Notes: generated from the letters alone by a model not told the origin. A DNA stretch of 64,000 bases from CBDCBA01 sp965214125 (GCA_965214125.1 CBDCBA010000024.1:1-64000), one strand, 5' to 3'. Shown: positions 7,659 to 17,054, counted from the first letter of the stretch. Translations and numbers: made by a program.

Positions 7659-8699
7659 ATGACCACCACAACCGCCGTCCCCTCCACCAAACCAACCGCC
7701 CAAGCCCAAGCCCTCCGCGCCGACCTGCGCGCGCTCTGGCTCGGCATCGGCTTTAGCTTCGTCTTCACGGCGATCATCGCGCTGCTGGGCTGGCGCTTCG
7801 AGCAGATCGACTTTCTGCCGGACACGGGCGCCTCGTGGTACGAGTGGCAGCTGCCCGTGCAGACGACGTGGGGGCGCGTCACCGCCTGGGGCTTCTATCT
7901 CGCGCACCAGGCCACGCTGTGGGGGCTGATTTTCTATGCGCAGCGCAACAAACTGCGCTATGTAAAGGGATTGCATCCGGTCAACTACCTGGCGCTGGGG
8001 GCGAATGCGCTCTTCATCACGCTGCACCTGCTGCAATCGCACATCTGGTACGACGGGCTGGCGCAGGACGTTTCGATCTGGAGCTCGCAGTGGTCGGTGA
8101 TTTTTCTGCTGGTGCTGGTGCTGCTAATGGAGAATCCGCGGCGGGGGATGTTCTTTGGCAAGCGCGCGCCGCTGCCCCGTCGCGCCGTCGACTTCGTGCG
8201 CAAATATCACGGCTACTACTTCGCCTGGGCCATCGTCTACACCTTCTGGTATCACCCGATGGAGGATACCTTTGGCCACCTCTTCGGCTTCTTCTACATG
8301 TTTCTGCTGCTGCTGCAGGGCAGCCTCTTCTTTACGCGCGTGCATCGCAACCGCTGGTGGGGCTTTACGCAGGAATTTCTGGTGCTGGCCCACGGCACCA
8401 TGGTCGCCGTGGCGCAGGGCAACGGGCTGTGGCCGATGTTTTTCTTTGGCTTTGCCGGCCTAATCGTGCTGACGCAGATGCACGGGCTGGGGCTCTCGCG
8501 CTGGCTGCGCGGGCTGATTCTGGCGGCGTACATCGGTGGCGTGCTCTACGTCTACAGCGAGCGCGGCTGGGCCAACATCGAGGAGATCGTGCGCATCCCC
8601 GTGGCGGAGTATGTCGTTGTTTTTCTGCTGGCGCTGGCGTTGAGCGGCGTGGTCTGGCTGGGCGAACGTGCGATAAAACCGAGAACGACGTCAGCGTAA
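7659..8699 (+). CDS. polytopic membrane protein of unknown function
   Basis: A 346-residue protein with roughly nine hydrophobic segments and a short hydrophilic N-terminus rich in Thr, Ala and Pro. I do not recognise the family. Histidines recur at membrane boundaries: YLAHQATLWG, LHLLQSHIWYDG, VRKYHGYYFAWAIVYTFWYHP, FGHLFGFFYMF and LAHGTMVAVAQG. This resembles metal- or haem-binding membrane enzymes but is not proof. ATG 7659 was chosen because the upstream extension of the frame runs through intergenic repeats. The gene is bracketed by two pairs of direct repeats and stands alone, so its context does not suggest a pathway. Confidence 0.8.
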   Translation: MTTTTAVPSTKPTAQAQALRADLRALWLGIGFSFVFTAIIALLGWRFEQIDFLPDTGASWYEWQLPVQTTWGRVTAWGFYLAHQATLWGLIFYAQRNKLRYVKGLHPVNYLALGANALFITLHLLQSHIWYDGLAQDVSIWSSQWSVIFLLVLVLLMENPRRGMFFGKRAPLPRRAVDFVRKYHGYYFAWAIVYTFWYHPMEDTFGHLFGFFYMFLLLLQGSLFFTRVHRNRWWGFTQEFLVLAHGTMVAVAQGNGLWPMFFFGFAGLIVLTQMHGLGLSRWLRGLILAAYIGGVLYVYSERGWANIEEIVRIPVAEYVVVFLLALALSGVVWLGERAIKPRTTSA

Positions 8700-8703
8700 A
8701 TAC

Positions 8704-8815
8704 GTAGGTGCGGCTACTAAGAACACACTCGTGGTAGCACGCAGAAAAATCTAGCCACGAGCGGCTGTTCTTGACCTTTGCTTAACGTCAGTTTTCGGTT
8801 GCTTGCAGCCGCACA
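8704..8815 (+). repeat. second copies of the repeats flanking the membrane gene
   Basis: Bases 8704-8738 and 8770-8815 match 7364-7398 and 7531-7576 in the same order and orientation. The intervening membrane gene is therefore bracketed by direct repeats. A further repeat of the GCTGGAAGCAGCGCCTAC type lies at 8889-8906. Confidence 0.75.
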
Positions 8816-8968
8816 GAGCCAGCCCTAACCCGCCAGATAGTCGATTATTCCTGCATTTGACTACCCGGGGGGTAGGTTACGATTGCGCAGCTGGAAGCAG
8901 CGCCTACAGCTAACCAACGCCCCGCGCCCGGCTTGCCAAAAGTCGGGCTTGTGCGTTACAACTCCTCC

Positions 8969-9973
8969 ATGCCCCAATCCGCCACTCACCCCGCCATCCA
9001 CGTCGACGACCTGCGCAAAATCTACAGCGTGCCCGTGCGCGAAGCTGGCGCGGGCGCGGCCGTGCGTTCGCTGCTCAAGCGCCAAACGCGCGACGTGCCC
9101 GCGGTCGATGGCGTCTCGTTTGACGTGGACGCGGGCGAGATCGTGGGCTTTCTGGGACCCAACGGCGCGGGCAAGACCACCACGCTCAAGATGCTCTCCG
9201 GCCTGCTGCACCCGACGAGCGGCGCGGTCGACGTGCTGGGGCACACGCCCTGGGAGCGGGTCGATGATTTTCTGCGCCAGATCACGCTGGTGATGGGCAA
9301 CCGCAACCAGTTGGTCTGGGACATCCCGGCGAGTGATTCGTTCGAGCTACAGCGCGCGATCTACCAGGTGCCGCGTGCTCAGTACAGCGAAACGCTCGAC
9401 GAGCTGGTCGATCTGCTTGCTCTTGAAGCCCTGCTCGACAAGCCGGTGCGCAACCTCTCACTGGGCGAGCGCATGAAGTGCGAAATCGCGGGCGCGCTGC
9501 TGCATCGCCCGCGCATCCTCTTCCTCGACGAGCCAACCATCGGCCTCGACGTGACCATGCAGCGCCGCATCCGCACCTTCCTCGCCGAGTACAACCGCCG
9601 CCACGAGGCCACGGTCATGCTCACCAGCCACTACATGGCCGATGTCGAGGCGCTGTGCGAGCGCGTGGTCGTCATCCACGAGGGCACCATTTTGTTCGAC
9701 GGCGACCTGGCCGCGCTGGTGCGCCGCTTCGCGCTGCACAAGACGATCACCGTGGAGATGCAGCAGCAGAGCGGCCTAAATACCAACGGCGACTTGTCCC
9801 ATTACGGCGAAATCGTCGAGCGGCGCGAAGGCTTGCTCAAGCTGCGCGTACCCAAGGCCGAGACGGCGGCGGTCACGGGTCGCCTGCTGGCCGACCTGCC
9901 CGTCAGCGACTTGAGCGTGGAGGACCCGCCGATCGAGGAAGTGATTGAGCAGGTCTTTGCCTCGACGCGGTAG
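8969..9973 (+). CDS. ABC transporter ATP-binding protein (ABC-2 exporter)
   Basis: A 334-residue cytoplasmic ATPase subunit that powers export with the two permeases downstream. The Walker A motif GPNGAGKTT spans residues 63-71. LSLGERMKCE is the signature loop and ILFLDEPTIGLD is Walker B, followed by the switch histidine in LTSHYMAD. A C-terminal extension of about 80 residues after FDGDLAALV is typical of the NatA/DrrA-type ATPases paired with COG4587 and COG3694 permeases. ATG 8969 is used; an in-frame TTG at 8933 would add 12 residues. The substrate is unknown, and viologen, drug or sodium export have all been proposed for relatives. Confidence 0.93.
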   Translation: MPQSATHPAIHVDDLRKIYSVPVREAGAGAAVRSLLKRQTRDVPAVDGVSFDVDAGEIVGFLGPNGAGKTTTLKMLSGLLHPTSGAVDVLGHTPWERVDDFLRQITLVMGNRNQLVWDIPASDSFELQRAIYQVPRAQYSETLDELVDLLALEALLDKPVRNLSLGERMKCEIAGALLHRPRILFLDEPTIGLDVTMQRRIRTFLAEYNRRHEATVMLTSHYMADVEALCERVVVIHEGTILFDGDLAALVRRFALHKTITVEMQQQSGLNTNGDLSHYGEIVERREGLLKLRVPKAETAAVTGRLLADLPVSDLSVEDPPIEEVIEQVFASTR

Positions 9974-9986
9974 GGCAGGGTGCATT

Positions 9987-10118
9987 CTCGTTCCACGCTC
10001 TGCGTGGAATGCCAGTGGGGACGCTCTGCGTCCCGCCACGCTGAAAAGCATATAAGTTCTGATTAGTAAGAAGACGCAGAGCATCTTGCCGAGCATTCCA
10101 CGCAGAGCGTGGAACGAG
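9987..10118. repeat. long palindromic repeat (CACGCTCTGCGTGG family), copy A
   Basis: The arms TCGTTCCACGCTCTGCGTGG (from 9988) and its complement ending near 10118 enclose a second, imperfect inverted pair built on GACGCTCTGCGTC. It sits between the ATPase and first permease genes. Related elements lie at 13225-13382, 16425-16515, 17060-17250 and 24133-24231. The structure suggests a REP/MITE-like palindrome. Confidence 0.85.
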
Positions 10119-10125
10119 GAAAATT

Positions 10126-10932
10126 ATGCCCGCCCTCGCCAACCTCTACTGGACCGAGTTTCGCGTCCAACTCGCCGTACAGTTTCAGTACCGCGTCGCC
10201 ATGATCATTTGGCTGATCGGTGGCTTGGTCGAGCCGGTCGTCTATCTCGTGGTGTGGACGACCATCGCGCGCGAGCAGGGCGGCAGCGTCGGCAGCTATA
10301 CCGTCGGCGGCTTCGCGGCCTACTACATCCTGCTGCTGCTCGTGGACAGGTTGACCTTTACCTGGATCATGCACGGCTACGAAGGCTACATCAAAGACGG
10401 CACGCTGGCGACGCTGCTGCTGCGCCCCGCCCACCCCATTTACAAGGACATTGTCGAAAACGTGGCCTACAAGGTCATCACCGCCGTGATTTTTGTGCCC
10501 GTTATCATCCTGCTGGCGCTGCTCTTTGCGCCCGATTTCAGCGGGGCGACGTGGCTCACGACGCTGGCCTTTGTGCCCGCGCTGCTGCTGGCGGCCACGC
10601 TGCGCTTTGTCGCCGAGCGCACGCTGGCGCTGGCCGCCTTTTGGACGACGCGCACCGCCTCGCTCAACAGCATCTACTTTGTCGCGCTGATCTTCTTCTC
10701 CGGGCGACTCGCCCCGCTCGAGCTCTTCCCGACCTGGGTGGCCTGGATCGGCGACGTGCTGCCCTTCCGCTGGATGGTCGCCTTTCCCGTCGAGCTGGGG
10801 CTGGGTCGGCTGGGCGCGCGCGACGTGTTCATCGGCTTTGGTGCGCAGGCGCTGTGGGCCGTGGCCTGCCTGGCGCTGATGCGCTTCGTCTGGCGGCGGG
10901 GCGTAAGGCAGTTTTCATCGGTGGGGAATTGA
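10126..10932 (+). CDS. ABC-2 family transporter permease (COG4587-like)
   Basis: A 268-residue integral membrane subunit with six predicted membrane spans. It starts with an amphipathic N-terminus (LYWTEFRVQLAVQFQYRVAM) and a first span around IIWLIGGLVEPVVYLVVW. The cytosolic sequence LLRPAHPIYKDIVEN follows GTLATLL, a conserved loop in the daunorubicin-type COG4587 permeases. GRLAPLELFPTWVAWIGDVLPFRW precedes the last spans. ATG 10126 follows GAGGAAAATT. It should pair with the next permease to form the channel driven by the upstream ATPase. A palindromic repeat separates it from the ATPase gene, so cotranscription across that element is assumed. Confidence 0.9.
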   Translation: MPALANLYWTEFRVQLAVQFQYRVAMIIWLIGGLVEPVVYLVVWTTIAREQGGSVGSYTVGGFAAYYILLLLVDRLTFTWIMHGYEGYIKDGTLATLLLRPAHPIYKDIVENVAYKVITAVIFVPVIILLALLFAPDFSGATWLTTLAFVPALLLAATLRFVAERTLALAAFWTTRTASLNSIYFVALIFFSGRLAPLELFPTWVAWIGDVLPFRWMVAFPVELGLGRLGARDVFIGFGAQALWAVACLALMRFVWRRGVRQFSSVGN

Positions 10933-11141
10933 CAATTGTCATTTCGAGCGAATGCGAGAAATCTGGACGTAACCGACGAAGATTCTTTGCAAATTTATGC
11001 GAGCGTTCCAGTCCTCTTTGCTCAAAGGAATCAAGACCGAGGCGAAAGTTCTACCGTTACAAACGCAAAACGACCGCTCTCCGTAAAACTGCGAGGGATC
11101 GTCGGCTGCGTCTAGATTTCTCCCTCCGGCCGAAATGATAT
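10933..11141. repeat. inverted repeat spacer between permease genes
   Basis: From 10937 the exact 28-nt repeat (copy 2) begins TGTCATTTCGAGCGAATGCG. An imperfect inverted counterpart (TAGATTTCTCCCTCCGGCCGAAATGATA) ends near 11140, just before the start codon of the next gene. The spacer therefore behaves as one imperfect hairpin element. No gene is seen in it. Confidence 0.7.
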
Positions 11142-11928
11142 ATGAACCACCTCCGCCTCATCACCACCTTCTTCCGCCTCGGCGCGCTCAACGAGCTGCA
11201 GTATCGGGCCAACTTCTGGTTCAGCCTCTTCAGCGCCGTGTTGAGAGCCGGGCTGGCGCTGGGCGCGCTCGGCATTGTCTTTGGCCAAACCGACACGCTC
11301 GGCGGCTGGCAGCCCCCGGAAATGCTGGCGCTGCTAGGCGTCTACTTTATCATCAGCGGCCTGGCAGAGGCCTTTGTCTTACCCAGCCTCAGCCTCTTTA
11401 TGGCCGACGTGCGCGACGGCAAGCTGGACTACACGCTAATCAAGCCCGTCGATGCACAGCTGCTCATCAGCATCCGCCGCGTGGAAATTTTGGAAGCTCT
11501 CCGATCTGGGCGTGGGGCTGATTTTGCTGGGCGTGGCGCTCGTATTGCTGGGGGAAGCGGTTGGCGTCGGGCAGACGCTGGCCTTTGGACTGACGCTGTT
11601 CTGTGGTGCGGTGATTGTCTACAGCTTCTACGTCATACAGGCAACGCTGGCCTTCTGGTTTATCAAAACCGAAAATCTGCTCGTGATCTTCGGCAGCTTC
11701 TACCAGACCGGTCGCTGGCCGATTGGCATCTATCCCCAATTCTTTCGGCTCGTGCTCACCTTCCTCGTCCCCATCGCCTTCGCCGTCACCGTGCCCGCCC
11801 AGGCGCTGACCGGTCGCGCCGAGGCGGAGGTGCTGCTGGGATCAGTCGGCGTGGCGGCGCTGCTCTTCGTGGCGGCGCGCTGGTTTTGGGGCTACGGAGT
11901 GCGCCACTATTCAGGTGCGTCCGCGTAG
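11142..11928 (+). pseudogene. ABC-2 family permease (COG3694-like), frameshifted
   Basis: The second permease of the exporter. The first frame gives MNHLRLITTFFRLGALNELQ through LIKPVDAQLLISIRRVEI, then the reading continues one base later as WKLSDLGVGLILLGVALVLLGEAV to the stop at 11928. The switch is at the T run 11488-11491 (GAAATTTTGG); removing one T restores EIWKLSDLG and a single protein of about 261 residues with six spans. LIKPVDAQLL and GRWPIGIYPQ are typical of the COG3694 family. A homopolymer sequencing error is the likeliest cause, so the gene may well be intact in the organism. Confidence 0.85.
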
Positions 11929-12170
11929 CGAGAACGTGTATCCGTTGTGACCAAAAATGTATCCCTTTTCCCTTGTGCTTTTTTTCGCAAATGGTAGTAT
12001 AGAGGCCGTTCCAGGGAAGTAGGGGTTCGGCTGAGATGGTCAGGTTGATCTCCTTGGTTGGATTGTGAGTGCAACGCGCGGCGTGCGCGATGGCTCGTAG
12101 GTTATCCTGGCGGACGCCGTGCAATGCACTCGACTGTCTAGCATCGTTTATCTACATCTTTCCCGATTCC

Positions 12171-13223
12171 ATGTATTCTTTCAACCATCGTCGCCCGCTG
12201 CTGCTCCTTGCCCTCGCGCTAATGGGGTTGCTCACCGGCTGCTCGACCCACTCCGCCTTTGACATCGGCACGCCCTCGCTCGTCGACCCGTCGGGCGAAG
12301 CGGCGGCGGAAATTGGCGTGCTCTGGTGGTGGATGCTGGGGCTGGGCACGGCCGTCTACGTCGGCGTGATGATCTTCATGGTGATGGCGCTTCTGCGCGG
12401 GCGGCGCAACATCAGCGGCTCGCCGGACGAAGACCCGCAGTCGCCGGGCACAGGGCAGGGCATCGTGCTCTGGGGTGGCGTCGTCATGCCCTCCGTCGTG
12501 CTGCTGGGGGTGACGGGCTTGACGGTGTGGACGATGATTGAACTGGCCGATTTGGAGGGCAGCCCGGCGCAGCAGGCGGACGCCGTCACCATCGAGATGA
12601 CGGGTCACCAGTACTGGTGGGAAATTGCGTATCCCGGTGAGGAATTTGTCACCGCCAACGAAGTCCACATCCCGGTCGGCGAGCCGGTGCGCTTTGTGAT
12701 TACCTCCGGCGACGTGATCCACAGTTTCTGGGTTCCGGAACTGCACGGCAAGATGGACATGATTCCGGGCCAGGTCAACACGATCTGGATCGAGGCCGAC
12801 GAGGCGGGCGACTACTGGGGCATCTGCACCGAATTCTGCGGCATGGCCCACGCCCACATGCGCTTTGTGCTCGTGGCCGAGCCGAGAGAGGAGTACGAGG
12901 CGTGGGTCGCCGGGCAGCAGCAAACAGCGCCGGAGCCGCAGGACGAGCTGGTGCAGGCGGGCTACGATCTCTTCTTCGACAAGAACTGCGCCTACTGCCA
13001 CGCCATCGCGGGCACGCCCGCCGACGGCGATCTCGGCCCCAACCTCACCCACCTCGCCAGCCGCACGACGCTGGCCGCGGGCACGATTGATTACAACGTC
13101 GGCAACCTCGGCGGCTGGCTCGCCGATCCGCAGCACATCAAGCCCGGCAACATCATGCCCGCCTCGAATTTGAGCGGGCCGGAGCTGCAGGCGATGCTGG
13201 CCTATTTAGAGACGCTGAAATAA
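12171..13223 (+). CDS. ctaC: cytochrome c oxidase subunit II with fused cytochrome c (caa3 type)
   Basis: A 350-residue lipoprotein subunit that takes electrons from cytochrome c into the CuA centre. The signal ends LLTGC with Cys24 as the lipidation site. Two spans follow (VYVGVMIFMVMALL and GVVMPSVVLLGVTGLTVW). CuA ligands appear in VIHSFWVPELHGKMDMIPG and in CTEFCGMAHAHM (Cys219, Cys223, His227, Met230). The C-terminus carries a class I cytochrome c with CAYCH at 273-277 and a later IMPASN giving the axial Met. ATG 12171 is the start that places the signal peptide correctly. It leads the oxidase locus; the adjacent gene encodes subunits I and III. Confidence 0.96.
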   Translation: MYSFNHRRPLLLLALALMGLLTGCSTHSAFDIGTPSLVDPSGEAAAEIGVLWWWMLGLGTAVYVGVMIFMVMALLRGRRNISGSPDEDPQSPGTGQGIVLWGGVVMPSVVLLGVTGLTVWTMIELADLEGSPAQQADAVTIEMTGHQYWWEIAYPGEEFVTANEVHIPVGEPVRFVITSGDVIHSFWVPELHGKMDMIPGQVNTIWIEADEAGDYWGICTEFCGMAHAHMRFVLVAEPREEYEAWVAGQQQTAPEPQDELVQAGYDLFFDKNCAYCHAIAGTPADGDLGPNLTHLASRTTLAAGTIDYNVGNLGGWLADPQHIKPGNIMPASNLSGPELQAMLAYLETLK

Positions 13224-13224
13224 T

Positions 13225-13382
13225 CTCGTTCCCACGCAGAGCGTGGGAATGCAGACCGGACGCTCTGCGTCCTTATGCAATCAACCACGCTTCCTCGTCA
13301 AGCACCCGGCGACGCAGAGCGTCGCAACAGGCATTCCCACGCAGCCCTTCGACAGGCTCAGGAACCGCGTGGGAACGAGCAA
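13225..13382. repeat. palindromic repeat (CACGCTCTGCGTGG family), copy B
   Basis: The spacer between ctaC and the fused subunit I+III gene holds the inverted arms CTCGTTCCCACGCAGAGCGTGG (13225) and GGAACCGCGTGGGAACGAG ending near 13380. GACGCTCTGCGTCC and its complement lie inside. The common repeat CCTTCGACAGGCTCAGGAACC is embedded at 13349-13369. An apparent 41-residue N-terminal extension of the next gene is only a translation of this repeat. Confidence 0.85.
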
Positions 13383-13397
13383 CCACGAATACCACCC

Positions 13398-16007
13398 ATG
13401 AGCGTCAGCGCACCCTCCGACCAATCCCTTCCCCAGCCCAAACCCACCGAGCAGCCCCTCAGCGACGGCGAGTGGAGCCGCCGCCACAAAGAGCTCTCCT
13501 TCGAGGAGGCGGAGTCGCGGCTCTCGCGGCTGTGGGCCGATCCGCCCGGCTTTGTCGGCTGGTTTCGCGCGCTGCAGAACGACGCCGTCGGCGGGCGCAT
13601 CATGGTAACGGCCTTTATCTGGTTTCTGCTGGCCGGGCTGCTGGCGCTGCTGATGCGCGTGCAGCTGGCCTGGTCCGAGCTCGACATCATCAACCCGGAG
13701 ACCTACAACGGCCTCTATACCATGCACGGCTCGACGATGATGTACCTCTTCGCCGTGCCCATGCTCGAAGGCTTTGCCATCTTCCTGCTGCCGATCATGC
13801 TGGGCAACCGCGAAATGCCCTTCCCGCGGCTCGGTGTCTTTAGCTTCTTTACCTTTCTGATGGGCGGCGTGCTCTTCTTTAGCAGCTTCTTCTTCGATTC
13901 CGTCCCCTTCGCCGGCTGGTACGCCTACGTGCCCCTGAGCGGCAAGGAGTACGCGCCCAACATCGCCATGGACTTCTGGCTGCTGGCGCTGGGCGTAGCC
14001 GAAATCGGCGCGATTGCGGCGGGCGTGGAAATCATCATCGCCATCATCCGCATGAGAGCGCCCGGCATGACGATCAGCCGCATGCCGCTGCTGGCCTGGG
14101 CGCTCTTGGTCACCGCCTTCTCGATTCTCTTTGCCTTCACGCCGCTGATCGTGGGCAGCCTCTTGCTCGAGCTGGATCGCAAATTCGGCACGGCCTTCTT
14201 TAACCCCGACATGGGCGGCAGCCCCATCCTCTGGCAGCACCTCTTCTGGATTTTCGGCCACCCCGAAGTCTATATCCAGTTCATTCCCGCCACCGGCATG
14301 ATCTCGATGATCGTGCCCGTCTTCGTGCGGCGACCCATCGTCGGCTACACCTACGTCGCCATGGCCATCGTCTCCACGGGCTTCCTGAGCTTTGCGCTCT
14401 GGGTACACCACATGTTTACCGTCGGCCTGCCGCAGATTGCCACGATCTTCTTTAGCATCGCCAGCATCCTGATCGGCATCCCGGCGGGCGTGCAGATTTT
14501 CGCCTGGCTCGCCACGATCTGGAAGGGCCGCCCCGTCTGGAAGACACCCTTCTTGTTCATCATCGGCTTCTTTGTGATTTTCATCCTGGGCGGCATCACC
14601 GGCATCATGGTCGGCATTGTGCCGCTGAACATTCAGCTGCACGACTCCTACTTCGTGGTCGCCCACTTTCACTACGTGCTGCTCGGCGGCGTGACCTTTC
14701 CCGTCTTCGCCGCGCTCTACTACTGGATGCCCAAGTTTGTGGGCAAGATGCTGGACGAGCGGCTCGGTCGCTGGCACTTTTGGCTGGCCTTTATCGGCTT
14801 CAACATCGCCTTCTTCCCCATGCACATCGTCGGCCTCCTGGGCATGACGCGCCGCCTCTACACCTACGAATCGGGGCTGGGCTGGGAAATTTGGAATCTA
14901 ATTTCGACCGTCGGTGCGTTTATCTTCGCCGCCAGCGTCGGGCTCTTTCTCGTCAACTACTTCTGGAGCATGTGGCGCGGCCAGGATGCGCCGCCCAACC
15001 CCTGGGGCGCGGACTCGCTGGAGTGGGCCACGGCCTCGCCGCCCATCGACCACGGCTTTAGCGAGCTGCCCCTGGTGCGCAGCCGCCACCCGCTCTGGGA
15101 GCAGGAGACCGTCTTCGAGCCCATGAACGAGGCCGAGGAGCGCACCGCCGCCATCCTGGACGGCATGTCGCGCTACCCGCTCAACTGGCGCGCCGCCCTC
15201 ACCACCTCCGCCATCGACGCCAAGCCGCAGGAGATTTTCCGCGTCAGCGGCCCGTCGATCTGGCCCTTCGTCACCGCAATGGGCGTCATCATCATCTTTG
15301 GCGCGGAGATTTTCTCGATCCGCACCGCCGTCCTCATCGGCGCGCTCACCACCGTGGGCGGACTGGTCGGCTGGCACTGGCCCGATCGCATCGAGACGAC
15401 CGAGGAGGAACTCGAATTCGAGCGCGAGTTTGGCATTCCCGTCCACCCCAACGGCAGCCCCATCGTCACCCGCTGGGCCATGATCATGATGACGCTGATT
15501 CTCAGCATTGCCCTGGCCTGCTTTGTCTTCAGCTACTTCTTCATCCGTCTGCAAAGCCCGGAGTGGCCGCAGGGCGGCATCGCTTTGCCCAACGTGCTCT
15601 TCCCGATCATCAGCAGCGCCCTGCTGGTTGTCAGCGCGGGGGTGATGCGCTGGTCGCTGCGCGCGATTGGCGAGGGCAAGCAGGGGCAGTTGCGTGCGGG
15701 GCTGGCTGGCGTCTTCGTGCTCGGCGCAGCGGCCCTCGGCCTCATGGCGTATGATTACGCGCAGCTCGACTACGCGCTCAACACCAACGCCTACGCCTCG
15801 CTGATGTGGGTCGTCGGCGGCTTTGGCTTTGCCGCCGTGCTGGCGGGATTGATGCAGAACGTGCTGATCCAGCTTTGGGCCTGGCGCGGCGAGTATTCCC
15901 CGCGCGAGCACGTCGGCGTCAACGTCTTCTCGCTCTACTGGTACGCCGCCGTCGCCATCTGGCTCATCGTCGCGGCGACCTTGTTTGGCGCGCCGTACCT
16001 GCTGTGA
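13398..16007 (+). CDS. ctaD: cytochrome c oxidase subunit I + III fusion
   Basis: An 869-residue integral membrane protein carrying the oxygen-reducing haem-copper site and proton channels. His110 in YTMHGST and His425 ligate the low-spin haem. His288 and Tyr292 (HPEVY), His337 and His338 (WVHHMF) ligate CuB, and His423 (VVAHFHYV) ligates haem a3. This Tyr-containing motif marks a type A oxidase. From about residue 690 (TRWAMIMMTLIL) to the C-terminus it has five spans and GEYSPREHVGVNVFSLYWY, which is subunit III. Fused I+III polypeptides are known in caa3 oxidases. ATG 13398 gives MSVSAPSDQS, excluding the repeat-encoded extension. Confidence 0.96.
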   Translation: MSVSAPSDQSLPQPKPTEQPLSDGEWSRRHKELSFEEAESRLSRLWADPPGFVGWFRALQNDAVGGRIMVTAFIWFLLAGLLALLMRVQLAWSELDIINPETYNGLYTMHGSTMMYLFAVPMLEGFAIFLLPIMLGNREMPFPRLGVFSFFTFLMGGVLFFSSFFFDSVPFAGWYAYVPLSGKEYAPNIAMDFWLLALGVAEIGAIAAGVEIIIAIIRMRAPGMTISRMPLLAWALLVTAFSILFAFTPLIVGSLLLELDRKFGTAFFNPDMGGSPILWQHLFWIFGHPEVYIQFIPATGMISMIVPVFVRRPIVGYTYVAMAIVSTGFLSFALWVHHMFTVGLPQIATIFFSIASILIGIPAGVQIFAWLATIWKGRPVWKTPFLFIIGFFVIFILGGITGIMVGIVPLNIQLHDSYFVVAHFHYVLLGGVTFPVFAALYYWMPKFVGKMLDERLGRWHFWLAFIGFNIAFFPMHIVGLLGMTRRLYTYESGLGWEIWNLISTVGAFIFAASVGLFLVNYFWSMWRGQDAPPNPWGADSLEWATASPPIDHGFSELPLVRSRHPLWEQETVFEPMNEAEERTAAILDGMSRYPLNWRAALTTSAIDAKPQEIFRVSGPSIWPFVTAMGVIIIFGAEIFSIRTAVLIGALTTVGGLVGWHWPDRIETTEEELEFEREFGIPVHPNGSPIVTRWAMIMMTLILSIALACFVFSYFFIRLQSPEWPQGGIALPNVLFPIISSALLVVSAGVMRWSLRAIGEGKQGQLRAGLAGVFVLGAAALGLMAYDYAQLDYALNTNAYASLMWVVGGFGFAAVLAGLMQNVLIQLWAWRGEYSPREHVGVNVFSLYWYAAVAIWLIVAATLFGAPYLL

Positions 16008-16628
16008 TGCTCGTTCCCGGAGCGGTTCCTGAGCCTGTCGAAGGGCTGCGTGGGAATGCCTGCCGGGACGCTCCGCGTCCCCGGATGGCAGACGAGGGGA
16101 CGTGGTTGTGCCTGAAGGTAATGAGGAGTAGGCACGCCCACGTGCCGGGTTTACGTGAAGAGACAATCTTGTTTCGTGTGCCCGTTCGCACGTGGGCGTG
16201 CGAACTTCTCGCAGTGGGTGACCATCCATTCGGGTTAGACTACGCGACGGGGAAGCCAACGATTGCGCAGCTACACGTGTCCGAAAACGAGCGTTCAACA
16301 AACGTCAAGAAAGGGTCACTCGTTCCACGCTCTAGCAGATTAACTAAATAAACGGGTAATGAGGAGTTCGCACGCCCACGTGCGAACGGGCCAACGAGAT
16401 TACCCGTTTAATTCTTTAAACTGCTACTGCGTGGAATGCTCTGCCGGACGCTCTGCGTCCCCTCTGGACGCAGAGCGTCCACGGCTGGGTTCCCACGCAG
16501 AGCGTGGGAACCAGATTGCTAACTTAACGCCATTGCGCCTACGCGGGAATGACAAACTATCTTGGCTTGAGTAGACAATCTTGTCCCGTTTGCACGTGGG
16601 CGGCGAACTCCTCAAATTGAAAACTACC
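16008..16628. repeat. 621-bp repeat-rich spacer, no gene
   Basis: The gap contains GGTTCCTGAGCCTGTCGAAG at 16022, several ACGTGGGCGTGCGAAC units in both orientations (16130-16200 and 16365-16395), and a palindromic CACGCTCTGCGTGG-family copy at 16425-16515. The last closely matches 24133-24231, including the GGACGCAGAGCGTCC core and the downstream ACTTAA. No reading frame here looks coding. Confidence 0.75.
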
Positions 16629-17054
16629 ATGACCGTCACCACTGAATCGACCCAGCAGCGCGAGCAAACGGACAAAGAACAGAACGCCTGGTTCCATCTG
16701 CTGGCGGGGCCCGTGCTCTACAGCCTCTACTTTCTGGCAGGCTACTTCTGGGCCGAATGGGCCTGCAAGATGGAGCTGCTGCAATTCTCGTTCCTGGGTC
16801 TGCGCGGCGTCTCGCTCTCGCTCATCGTCTTGACCGCCCTCTTCTTCGCCGTCTCGCTTTACGAAATCACCCTCTCCTTCCGCCAGTGGCGCGGCGGCAG
16901 CCACGAACCGGAGGACGACGAAATGGCGCGGCGCGAGGAGTTTGAGGGCTTTATCGGCTTCTCGGGTTTTCTGTTGGGCGTCCTCTTTTCCGCCGGCATC
17001 TTGATCACCGGCGCAACGCTATTTTTTCTGCGCCCGCCCTGCGCGTGGCTATAG
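16629..17054 (+). CDS. small membrane protein in the oxidase locus
   Basis: A 141-residue protein with three hydrophobic segments: LLAGPVLYSLYFLAGYFWAEWA, LSLIVLTALFFAVSLYEI and GFLLGVLFSAGILITGATLFFL. A cytosolic acidic loop (SHEPEDDEMARREEFEG) lies between the second and third. The N-terminus is hydrophilic and Gln/Thr-rich. I do not recognise a named family. It lies between the subunit I+III gene and ctaG, so a subunit IV-like or assembly role is a reasonable inference. ATG 16629 was chosen because the upstream in-frame start lies in repeat sequence. Confidence 0.75.
   Translation: MTVTTESTQQREQTDKEQNAWFHLLAGPVLYSLYFLAGYFWAEWACKMELLQFSFLGLRGVSLSLIVLTALFFAVSLYEITLSFRQWRGGSHEPEDDEMARREEFEGFIGFSGFLLGVLFSAGILITGATLFFLRPPCAWL

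Noticed and set aside
13275..13397. A 41-residue N-terminal extension of the oxidase subunit I+III protein
   Set aside because: This stretch is a translated palindromic repeat; ATG 13398 gives a normal N-terminus.
13281..14825. A 514-residue antisense frame across the oxidase subunit I gene
   Set aside because: Its composition (His, Glu, Asp, Gly-rich) is the complement pattern of hydrophobic codons in the real membrane protein.
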